From positions 186,001 to 250,000 of the forward strand of contig JALNXF010000001.1 of assembly GCA_023230505.1 (NCBI GenBank): a stretch of 64,000 nucleotides of DNA. The letters run 5' to 3'. Positions within the stretch are counted from its first letter, which is position 1, and each line of letters begins with the position of its first letter. This stretch comes from Candidatus Altimarinota bacterium (GTDB taxonomy: Bacteria > Patescibacteriota > Gracilibacteria > BD1-5 > UBA2023). The position numbers were made by a program, and so were the translations under genes. Under the pieces are notes generated by a model. The model made no database searches. It had not been told where the DNA came from and was given only the letters and a program-made list of their open reading frames with translations. This document shows, in pieces, positions 21,196 through 29,832 of the stretch.

Positions 21196-21554
21196 TTATT
21201 TCTAAAACTTTTGAAAAAGATTTCAAAAAATTTATCTGAAAAAATTATACAATCTGTAATTTAATAAAAATAGTTTCAATTATTTATAAATTTACAATAG
21301 TAAAATGAGATTATCTTAATCGTCCTTTTATGAAGTTAAAATTTGATTTTTGTAATAAAGCAATTAGATTGCTTATTTTTTATGATTTAAATAACGAGAT
21401 TATTATCCCAATTTTTATCACGGATAAAAATGATAAAAAATATTGATATAATATGACTCGGACAAATATATCTAAAATTGCTGATAAAAACTTTGAAAAT
21501 ATTGAAAAAGATATTGAAAAAGATATTGAAAAATGAGATTTTTCTGAGTTTTAG
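21186..21554 (+). CDS. RelE/ParE-like toxin candidate
   Basis: 122 residues starting MKIIISKTFEKDFKKF, which resembles the first strand and helix of RelE/ParE toxins. A later strand pair AIRLLIFYDLNNEIIIPIFI, followed by TDKNDKKYG, resembles the core 'R-hhhhh...hhhhhhF-K-KK-Y' pattern of mRNA-cleaving toxins. The C-terminus carries a three-fold IEKD repeat coded by a short DNA repeat (21501-21534). It overlaps the upstream small gene by 10 bases, as toxin-antitoxin pairs often do. The toxin call is inferred from pattern and context; catalytic residues cannot be assigned with certainty. Confidence 0.5.
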
Positions 21555-21632
21555 ATAGCAAAACAAAAATTTGCATTTATTTTTTAATATGATATATTTT
21601 TCTTACTTGATTTATAATTTAATTTTATTTAT

Positions 21633-22370
21633 ATGAAAAATATACTAAAACAAAATATATTTTCTTGAATTACCATAGCTCTAAGTTTCTTTTTTACTCT
21701 TTGTCTTGTATTTGTTGTTTATGCTTGATTTAGTAGTTTAACAAAAGTTTGAACCTGAAGTTGATTAACTTCTACAGCTTGGAATCAAATGGTAGATAAT
21801 CTTGATGATTTGAATTCTAGAGTTTCTAATTTTTCATTTAATTGATGAAATGTATGAATATGATCCGCAACTCCTGTGGCAAAATTAGATGTAAATGGTT
21901 CTCTAAAAGTTTGAGGTTCTGAAACATGAGTTGCGGCTAGTGATATTAAAGCATATATTCAAAAGGTTGCATGTGAAAATAGAAGATGAGTTTGGGTTGA
22001 TGGCGTAGGTTGTGATGAATTTGCTTATTATACTAATGCCTGCACTTATACTACTTGTTCTTGTAATACTGGCTATCATATGTGTACTTTTCCAGATTTA
22101 TTTTCTGGTTGATTTAATTCATTAAGAAGACCTTGATATAATAATCCAACTAGTTATTCATGGATTGCTGGTAGTTATATAGGTAGTGCAGAATGACAAA
22201 GTGCAATGTTTTATCCTGGCTGGGGTCGGAATGATTGATATATAAAATGTTCTGCAGGCTCACATTTTATGGTAGATACTAGAAGAAATACTAATGGAAA
22301 TACTGCTTGGGGATGTTATATTGATTCATATACTAGTTCTTCAGCTATGTGTTGTAAAAATAACCAATAA
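21633..22370 (+). CDS. Secreted Cys-rich fibre-like protein
   Basis: 245 residues. An N-terminal membrane helix (ITIALSFFFTLCLVFVVYAG) is followed by GLTSTAWNQMVDNLDDLNSRVSNF, a short coiled-coil-like segment. Next comes GNVGIGSATPVAKLDVNGSLKVGG, a repeat seen in phage tail fibres and trimeric surface proteins, often before intramolecular chaperone domains. The C-terminal half is Cys-rich (CTYTTCSCNTGYHMC ... AMCCKN) and aromatic, suggesting a disulfide-stabilised head. The next gene has the same N-terminal layout with a different head, so they are tandem paralogues that probably differ in binding. Confidence 0.6.
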
Positions 22371-22395
22371 TTTTTATATTTTAACCTAATATTTT

Positions 22396-23052
22396 ATGCG
22401 CAATGAAATAAATACACTTGGGGTAAAAACTCTACTAAAAAAATTCTTCAAAAAACTTTGAAGTTGAGTGATTATTGGAATATGATTTATTTTAAGTATT
22501 TGAATATTTATTATTGTATATGCTGCCTGACGGAGTGTTATGACTCCGGTCTGAACTTGAAGCGGACTAACCGCAAGTTCTTGGAATCAAATGATTGATA
22601 ATTTAAATGATCTTAATTCAAGAGTTTCTAATTTTACATTTTCTTCTTGAAAAGTGTGAATTTGAGCAATTCCAACTGATACTTTTACAATTAATTGATG
22701 AATTACTGCTACTTCTTTTACAAGTTCAACTGCTCGGACTTTAATTCCATCTAATTGAACTTGGACTTCTTCAATGTATTGTAGACGTATTTGAGATTTT
22801 CTTCAATTCAAATGATCATTTTCAGTTACAGCTGGTACAAATGCATCTTGATGGCCAGTTTCTACTTTTCCAAATCTTCCAGCAGAGTGTTATCCATCAT
22901 ATATTATTTGATATATTTCTTGAATTTGTCGGTCTTCTACAAGTATATCTAGTTCTTGCTTAGTTCGTATAAGTACAACTTGAGCTATTACTATGTATGA
23001 TAATTCTTTATTTTATGCAACTTCCTTTGCATGAATTTATCCAGCGAATTAA
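22396..23052 (+). CDS. Secreted fibre-like protein, paralogue of its upstream neighbour
   Basis: 218 residues with an N-terminal helix (VIIGIGFILSIGIFIIVYA), then GTGSGLTASSWNQMIDNLNDLNSRVSNF, close to the neighbour's segment. The rest differs: CRRIGDFLQFKGSFSVTAG followed by TFPNLPAECYP resembles the receptor-side domain of phage tail fibres. Dense TGA-coded glycine. A conserved stalk joined to a different tip suggests alternative binding proteins. The gene is followed by a terminator at 23077. Confidence 0.6.
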
Positions 23053-23076
23053 TTTCTCCATTGTTAACAAAATGTC

Positions 23077-23113
23077 AAAAACTATTTCCTTAGGTACTGG
23101 AAATAGTTTTTTT
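23077..23113 (+). terminator. Terminator after the fibre genes
   Basis: AAAAACTATTTCC / GGAAATAGTTTTT hairpin followed by T residues. Confidence 0.85.
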
Positions 23114-23241
23114 GGTTTGTCAATAGTTTTTTTGGGGAGTTTTTTTGTTTTTTATTTGACAATAGAGCAAAAAAGATTAGATTTTGGAGTATGAGATAGA
23201 TTTTAGTAGACAAAGTGACTTTTTAACATTTTTTTGACAAA

Positions 23242-24201
23242 GTGGAAAAACCTAAATTCTGACATATACCTGTTTTATTAAATGAATTAGTTGATAGTAT
23301 AGAAATAGCTTGAAATAGACAAAATATAGTAGTTGATTGCACCCTTGGATTAGGTGGACACGCGAGTAAAATTATAGGGAAGTTAAATAAATGAGATATA
23401 TTTGTGGGATTTGATGCTGATGAGGATAATTTGAAAAATGCAAGTTTGAATATAGGCAAAAATATTTGAGAGTATATAAAAGAAAAAAATCTTAAAATAT
23501 ACTTAATTAATTCAAATTTTAGAAATCTAAAAAGTGAATTAAATAAAATATGAATTGACAAAGTGAGTTGAATATACTATGATTTATGAGTAAGTAGCGT
23601 TCATTTTGATGATGAAAATAAATGATTTTCTTTCAGAGGAGAGGGGATACTGGATATGAGATTTGATAGAAAATCCTGACTTACCGCAAAAGATATAGTA
23701 AACAGTTATAGTGAAAACGATTTATACAGAATATTTAGAGAATATTGAGAAGAAAAGAAATCAAAATTTATTATAGACAATATTTTAAAATCAAGAATTG
23801 AAAAGGAAATAAAAACAACTAAGGATTTACTAGAAATAATTGAGAGCTCGAGCTTTGATCCAAAATCAAAATTAAGAGTATTCCAAGCACTCAGAATTGA
23901 AGTAAATGATGAATTTGGCGCATTAAAAGAAAGTCTTCAAGATGCAGTTAAATTACTAGATGTTGGATGAATAATTTCAGTAATTAGCTTTCATTCTCTA
24001 GAAGACAGAATAGTAAAGAAGACTTTTAACGAATTTATAAAAACAGAAATAAATCAAATAACGGGAATGAATATGACTCAGCCAATTCTTGAAAAAGTAC
24101 ACAAAAAACCACTTATACCAAAACAAAATGAGCTAGACTCAAACCCAAGATCCAGAAGCTCCAAGTTAAGAGTATTAAAAAAAATCAATAATATAATTTA
24201 A
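23242..24201 (+). CDS. rsmH: 16S rRNA (cytosine-1402-N4)-methyltransferase
   Basis: 319 residues. It methylates C1402 in the ribosomal P site using S-adenosylmethionine. HIPVLLNELVDSI opens the protein. VVDCTLGLGGHA is the SAM-binding loop, followed by GFDAD, then SGIYYDLGVSS and LDMRFD. FQALRIEVNDE and VISFHSLEDRIVK follow near the end. All are RsmH hallmarks. The frame has no ATG before the conserved start; GTG 23242 gives MEKPKFGHIPVL and is the best choice. The next gene looks like FtsL, the standard partner in the division cluster. Confidence 0.95.
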
Positions 24202-24215
24202 CTTTATAAAAATCA

Positions 24216-24587
24216 ATGAATCCAAATATAATTGTAATGAAAAGATGAAAGATTCCTTTTTTCTCAGAAAGAAAAACCTCAAGAGAAAACTATAAGATGT
24301 CTTTTACCAACACCTACATTCTTACAATATTAATGATTTGATTTTTATGAATTTACTACGTTTGGTCACTCAATGTTAATGCTACAAAATGATACCAAAT
24401 AAGAAATCTAGAACTAGAAAGAAGAACACTAATGTTTGAACAGAATTTACTTAATATGAAAATAGCTGAAGTTGAGTCTCTAAATAGTATTTCAGAAGAA
24501 AACACAACCAATATAATGGAATCAATAGAAAATCCTAATTACCTAGTGTTAAAGGATATGAATATGGCTTTTATAACAAAGGACTAA
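24216..24587 (+). CDS. FtsL-like single-pass protein downstream of rsmH
   Basis: 123 residues: a basic cytoplasmic N-terminus, one transmembrane helix (TYILTILMIGFLGIYYVWSL) and an extracytoplasmic coiled coil (RNLELERRTLMFEQNLLNMKIAEVESL). This is the topology and position (14 bases after rsmH) of FtsL, the divisome protein that pairs with FtsB. Sequence conservation of FtsL is always low, so the call depends on context and architecture. Confidence 0.6.
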
Positions 24588-24615
24588 AATAGTCTCAAAT
24601 AAAAACAAAACAAAT

Positions 24616-24641
24616 AAAATCCCCAGTTGGGGATTTTTTTT
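24616..24641 (+). terminator. Terminator after the rsmH operon
   Basis: AAAATCCCC-AGTT-GGGGATTTTTTT hairpin with T run. Confidence 0.9.
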
Positions 24642-24717
24642 GAAATTGTTCAATTTTTTGCAAAATCCCTCAAAATATGATAAACTAAAACAAATACATC
24701 TAAAACCAACCCAACCC

Positions 24718-25374
24718 ATGACAAACCAAACTCCACATACCCCAACTCCATGATTTCAAATTAAGCCCCCTGTAATAACTGAAGAATTACAGAGGCTAGT
24801 TGAAGAAAACAAAAAACTAATCAAAACTGCACTTCCAGCCATGGAAGAAAATGAGAGAAGAAAAAGAGAGCTAGAACTACAAAAACAAAACCAACTCCCA
24901 GACTACACCGAAATAGCCTGACTAAAAGTCCTAAACCAAGACCTCGACAAACCACAATGTCCCGAAGTAAAACTCCTAAAAGAAAAACAACCCCATCAAG
25001 AATGTTGTTGTTGGGAGTTAGAATATGAATGAAAAACCTATTATCAATATGATTTTCACTGATATCTAAAAGAAGCAGAATTTAGATGATTAAAAACTAT
25101 ATCAGATGAAGACTGGATAAAACTTGAAAAAGAATTATGAGCAGATTGATTAAGGAAATTATTAAATTTAAAAGAACAAAAAGATTATAAAGGCTACTGT
25201 GATGGTGGTACTTGCATCTTTCGTGGGGTCAGTGCCCTCTACTGGTCTAGTTCTGTTTACACTCCTTCTCCTACTACTTCTTGGAGACGCTACATGGGTT
25301 TTTCCAACGCCTCAGTCACTCGCAGTTACAATACTCAGACCTTCGGTTTCTCGGTTCGTTGTATTAAGGATTAG
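24718..25374 (+). CDS. Protein with a GC-rich C-terminal lectin/FGE-like domain
   Basis: 218 residues starting MTNQTPHTPTPGFQIKPP. The first 155 or so are charged and helical and use TGA for Gly at several sites. From about 25195 the DNA changes: one 60-base line has 29 G/C against 14 in a line from the same gene 180 bases earlier, TGA disappears and Gly is GGT/GGG. The C-terminal part (CDGGTCIFRGVSALYWSS ... FSNASVTRSYNTQTFGFSVRCIKD) matches the end of Fibrobacter-type paralogous/FGE-sulfatase C-type-lectin domains, which end GFSVRCVK. No signal peptide is visible. Such domains are frequent targets of diversity-generating retroelements. Confidence 0.65.
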
Positions 25375-25547
25375 TTCTATAGACAAAATTTAATTGATTT
25401 AAAAAATAAGAATTTTAGTATCCGACAATTTGAAACTTTGACAATTATTTCAACTCGTCAAAACAAGAATTTTGGGTAGTTGTTAAAAAATTTTGTCATT
25501 TCAAGTCTCATCCCAGTATCATCATAAGCTTGTCTAAGGACAAAACA

Positions 25548-25574
25548 AAAAAATCCCCAATTAGGGATTTTTTT
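25548..25574 (+). terminator. Terminator in the convergent intergenic region
   Basis: AAAAAAATCCCC-AATT-AGGGATTTTTTT hairpin, about 170 bases after the stop of the lectin-like gene. Confidence 0.8.
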
Positions 25575-25588
25575 GAGTATTAATTAAA

Positions 25589-25743
25589 TGTCATTCCGAA
25601 CCTCACTCTGTCATTCCGAGTACAACGAGGAATCCCTTTAAATCAAATCTTTTGAGACTAAAACTTAAAGAAAAGTTAAATTTGGAAATTATATTTTTCA
25701 AAAGTGCTTCTAAAAGGGATTTCTCACTTCGTTCGAAATGACA
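25589..25743. repeat. Inverted pair of a TGTCATTCCG-type dispersed repeat
   Basis: TGTCATTCCGAG...AATCCCTTT at 25609-25639 and its degenerate reverse complement at 25713-25743 (AAAGGG...GAAATGACA), with a partial copy at 25589-25600. Related copies lie at 36432, 38881 and 44188. Confidence 0.7.
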
Positions 25744-25817
25744 GGTGGGAAGTTTCGAAATGACAGAAGGGGGAATTCGAAATGACAGAAGGGGGAATTC
25801 GAAATGACAGAAGAGGG
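25732..25817. repeat. 22-base tandem repeat, four copies
   Basis: The unit begins TTCGAAATGACAGAAGGGGG and recurs at 25732, 25754, 25776 and 25798, an exact 22-base period. The first and last copies are diverged. It grows out of the end of the inverted dispersed repeat. Confidence 0.85.
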
Positions 25818-25833
25818 TATTTATAATAACAGA

Positions 25834-27576
25834 CTAATCTTCTCTTCTTTTAGAAGGGAAAGGTTTTTTTGATTTTGAGAAATTACTCTTAAATCATTCT
25901 CATTTTCCTTTTTTTGAAATATCTCCAGATGTTTTTCTATCTCTTGAAATTTCGGTTTTTCTTAAATCTTCTTTATTTGAATAATATTTTTCTTCTCAAA
26001 AACTCTTTTTCTCTCCGAAAGGTTTTCTCTCACCAAATGACTTTTTCTCTCCGAAAGGTTTTCTCTCTCAAAACTTACTAGGACCTCAGAAATTCTTTCT
26101 CTCTCAAAATTCTTTTTTTTCTCCGAAAGGTTTTCTTTCTCAAAAACTCTTTCTTTCTCCGAAATTCTTTTTGTCTCAAAATCTAGGACTAGAACTTCTC
26201 TCTCAAAAAGGTTTTCTGTCTCCGAAAGATTTTCTCTCTCCGAATTCTTTCTTTTCTCATCAAAATCTTGAGCTAGAATCTCTGTCTCAAAAACTTTTTT
26301 TCTCTCCGAAAGGTTTTCTCTCTCAGAATTCTTTCCTTTCTCATCAAAATCTTGAACCTCCAGAACTTCTTCCTCCTCCAGAAGGTCTTCTGTCAAATCT
26401 AGACCTAGAGTTTCCTCATCTTCCACCTCCTCTGTAATCATCTGGTTTGTCAGTTCTTTTTATTTCATCTCATTCTCCATCAACTTGCTTGATTGTTATC
26501 TTATTTCTTTTTTCAATATTTCTAAGTGCTAATTTTTCTCATCTAGACACTAGCATTACAGCTTTACCTGTAGCTCAGGCACGTCAAGTTCTTCCGATTC
26601 TGTGAATGTAAGATTCAGGATCACTTGGTACATCGTAGTTTACTACTAGCTCGACATTTTTCATATTTAGTCATCTTGATGCTACATCTGTAACGATAAA
26701 GATATTTGAATCTCACTCAGAAAAATCTTTTAATGCTCTAAATCTTTCTCTTTGTCTCATATCTCAATTTAGATAACTTGCTCTTAATCCATCTTCAATT
26801 AATTTTTGAGCTAGAACCTCGGTATCTCTTTTTGTTTGCACGAAAACTATAGTTTTTTCTGATTGGTGTTTTACGATAAATCTTTTTAACATTGAATATT
26901 TATCAATGTGAGGTACTTCAATAAATGAATGGTCAATTTTGGCAACAGTAAGCTCTGTGTCAGCTTTAATAAAAGTATAATCCATTCATAAATATTTCTC
27001 TACAATTCATTTAATTTCTGGCGTAATTGTAGCTGAAAATAGAAATGTTTGTTTTAAATTTTTAAGTTTATTCCAGATAAAATCAATATCGTCAATAAAT
27101 CACATATCAAGCATTCTATCTACTTCATCAAGTACAAAAAACTCAATTTCAGCAATCTTTAGAATTCATCTTTCGATTAAATCAATTACTCTTCCTGGAG
27201 TACCGATTACTATATCTTGTCATTTATTAAGCATTTTAATTTGCTTATAAATTGGTTCTCATCCGTAAACAGATAGAGATTTTAAGTTCATAAATTTTGA
27301 TGTAGCGTAAATCTCGTCTTTTGTTTGAGTTACAAGCTCGCGGGTTGGCGCGAGAATTATCGCTTTTATTCATGGTTTTGTTAAATCTATTTTTTGTAAA
27401 ATAGAAATTACAAAGGCTCATGTTTTTCAGGTTCCAGTTTGTGATTGACCAATAATATTTTTTCAATCTTGTGAAACCTTAATTACTTCCTCCTGTATTT
27501 TGGTAGGAGTAGTGTATTCTAATTTGGCTAAAGCATCCAAAATCTCGGGCTTTAGACCTAGCTCGGCAAAGTTCAT
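25834..27576 (-). CDS. DEAD-box-family RNA helicase with long FGERK-repeat tail
   Basis: 580 residues. ATP-dependent RNA unwinding for ribosome assembly or mRNA turnover is the family role. Motifs in order: GQSQTGTGKT (Walker A), PTRELV, TPGRVIDL, VLDEVDRMLDMG (motif II is DEVD rather than DEAD), FSAT, then TDVASRGLN and HRIGRTGRAG. After about residue 375 the tail is Gly/Arg-rich and then a repeat of six to nine residues such as FGERKPFGEKKSFGDR. The DNA repeat lies at about 25990-26340, with Gly as both GGA and TGA. Such basic RGG-like tails bind RNA without strong sequence preference and can drive condensation. Confidence 0.93.
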
Positions 27577-27762
27577 AATGTAAATAATTAAATAATTAAA
27601 AAATCTTCTTTTTTGTCTATTTTGAACCTAGACATAAAGAACACTCTTTACCTATAATTACAAAAAAGAAAATTGCTCCAAACTTAAATTGGATTGCCTC
27701 AGTATATGAATTAAAAAATAAAAGCAAATTTAAATAAAAAACTATTGACAAAACAACAAAAA

Positions 27763-29784
27763 CTATTCTACTACCTCAAAACTCACATTACTCTCTTTAA
27801 TAATTTCTCAATTTCTTTCCAGATTTATTTTTAAAATACGCTTTCAATTTGTTAGATTGATAAATTGGGAGCTTATTTTTTTGTTGTCGAGTGTCCAGAA
27901 ATATGAGTCATAAGCTATGTTTGTAGAGAATTCTAGTTTGATTTTTTGAGTATCAAGAGGTGTAAATTCATTGATTTTATATTTTTCATTGTCTAGTGGA
28001 TTTGTGATTTCTAGATAATCTTTTGTATTTTTTGTGAGATTAATTGAATTAATTGAGGAGCTATCTTTTTCTAGGAAATTCACTATTTTTGAGAAAATTT
28101 CTCAGGCTCCAGTGGCTCCACTGACTCATTTCATATTGCTTGCGTCTTTATTTCCGACCCATACTCAGATTATATAATTATCAGTATATCATATTGTCCA
28201 ATTATCCCTGTAATTCCTAGAAGTTCCGGTTTTTACAAATACTTTTTTGTCAGCAAAATCGAGCGCAGAATTTATAGGATATCCGGCGAGTTTAAAATAT
28301 CTATTTGAAAGAATGTAGTTTATATCGTCGGTATATTTTTTATCAATAATTTCTTCACACTTTAATGGTGTATTTTTTAAGAATTTTGTGAGACACAATT
28401 TCCCATCGTTTGCAAATATATTATAGGCTTGAGTTAGCTCATACAAGCTCATTTCTCATACCCCGAGAGTTAGAGCCAGCCCATAAAAATTCTCATCTTG
28501 AGTTAGAGAGGTTATTCATAATTTTTTAAGGAAATTTAGAAGATTTCAGACTCAGACTTTTTCAAGTAATTTCACAGCGGGAATATTAATGCTTTGCGCG
28601 AGTGCATCAGACAAACTTACTTCACCTGTATATTTTGTAGAATAATTTTTTGGCTCGTAACTATATCATTTATCAGTGCTATAATTTACCGGTAAATCCA
28701 GAATTGTATCAGTAGGTTTTATTCCAAAATTAGCAAAAGCAAGCAAATAATTAAAAGGTTTTATGGTTGAACCTGGTTGCCTTAGAGCAAGAGTTGAATT
28801 AACTTGTCAATTTTGCTTGTAATAGTTTATTCCTCAAATCATTACTTTTAGCTCACTACTCTTTCTATCAAGCACCAGAATTCCATAATCTCAGACATTT
28901 TTCCAAGAAAGTTCATAGACAGAATTATCTCAAAGTTCTTCAATTTTTTTCGTAAGATTATAATCAATTGTAGTTTCTATTTTGTTTTCTCTAATTCATT
29001 TTTTGGCAATAAAATCCCTTATATAAGGCAATTTATCTCTGTGTTCTTTATTTAATTTTAATTGTTCATTTTTAATTAAATTTAGCTCATTTTTATTTAT
29101 CAAATTATTTTTTTCAAGAGTTTCAGTTATTATTAAAAATCTTGTCTTAAATGCTTGTTTATTTTTGTATGGATTATATAATTTAGGATTTTTTGGAATA
29201 GATAGAAGTGTAATAAGCTCTGCTTTTGTGAGATTTTCTGGACTTTTTCAAAAGTAATAATTAGCAGCGCTTTCAAGTCCATAATTTAGATATCAAAAAT
29301 AAACCTGATTTACATATTTTTCAAGAATTTCAGTTTTACTATATTTTCAATTTAGTCTAATCGCTAAAATAAATTCTTGTATTTTTTTCCACAGATTTCT
29401 CTTTTCATTAAGCCATAAATTATTCCTAATTAATTGCGAAGAAATCGTAGATCCACCTTGTACAATTTGCCCAGATTTCAGATTTATTATTGTACTTCTT
29501 ACAAGTCACTTCAGATCCACTCAATTATTAGTGTAAAAACTTTTATCTTCCAAAATTACCAGAGCTTTCCTATAAAACTCTGGAATTTGGTCATATTTTA
29601 TATTTTTTCTTCTAATTTTTTCCTCATACGGAATTTCTCAAATTTGTACTCAATTCACATCATAAATAATACTTGATTCCGGCAAGGCGTTGAGATTTAA
29701 GGGAAGCAAATATTTTATAAATAAATAAGAAGCAGGGAGAATTAGAATGATTGATGAGATAATTATTTTCTTTTTGATTTTCAT
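27763..29784 (-). CDS. pbpC: Class A penicillin-binding protein, PBP1C type
   Basis: 673 residues. N-terminal signal-anchor helix, GT51 domain with LEDKSFYTNNGVDLKG (catalytic Glu) and QGGSTISSQLIRNN. Then a transpeptidase with STIK in LRQPGSTIKPFNYLL, and KTGTSRNYRDNW followed by GYTDNYIIGVWVGN. KTGTSxxxRDxW is characteristic of PBP1C. A short C-terminal beta domain follows. It lies 48 bases from, and divergent to, a giant alpha-2-macroglobulin; in E. coli pbpC is adjacent to the A2M gene yfhM. That shared neighbourhood supports both calls. Confidence 0.9.
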
Positions 29785-29832
29785 AAAGAATTCATTAAAA
29801 TAAAAAGTATTTATTTTTTAATATATCCATTT

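Larger units (their letters stand above)
25375..25833. other. 459-base intergenic region with terminator and repeats
   Basis: No gene is apparent. It holds a terminator (25548-25574), an inverted pair of a dispersed repeat (25609-25639 and 25713-25743) and a 22-base tandem repeat (25732-25817). It separates two convergent genes. Confidence 0.7.

Noticed and set aside
24718..25374. A full diversity-generating retroelement
   Set aside because: The lectin-like GC-rich end fits a target gene, but no reverse transcriptase, template repeat or accessory gene is in the window.
25732..25817. CRISPR array
   Set aside because: The 22-base units are contiguous with no unique spacers, so this is a tandem repeat.
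26171..26437. Plus-strand Leu/Pro/Phe-rich ORF over the helicase tail
   Set aside because: Antisense shadow of the repetitive helicase DNA.
25962..26441. 159-residue acidic repeat protein (EKENLSERK-like) on the minus strand
   Set aside because: It is another frame of the helicase tail; with TGA as Gly the helicase frame is open through the whole region and starts with all helicase motifs.
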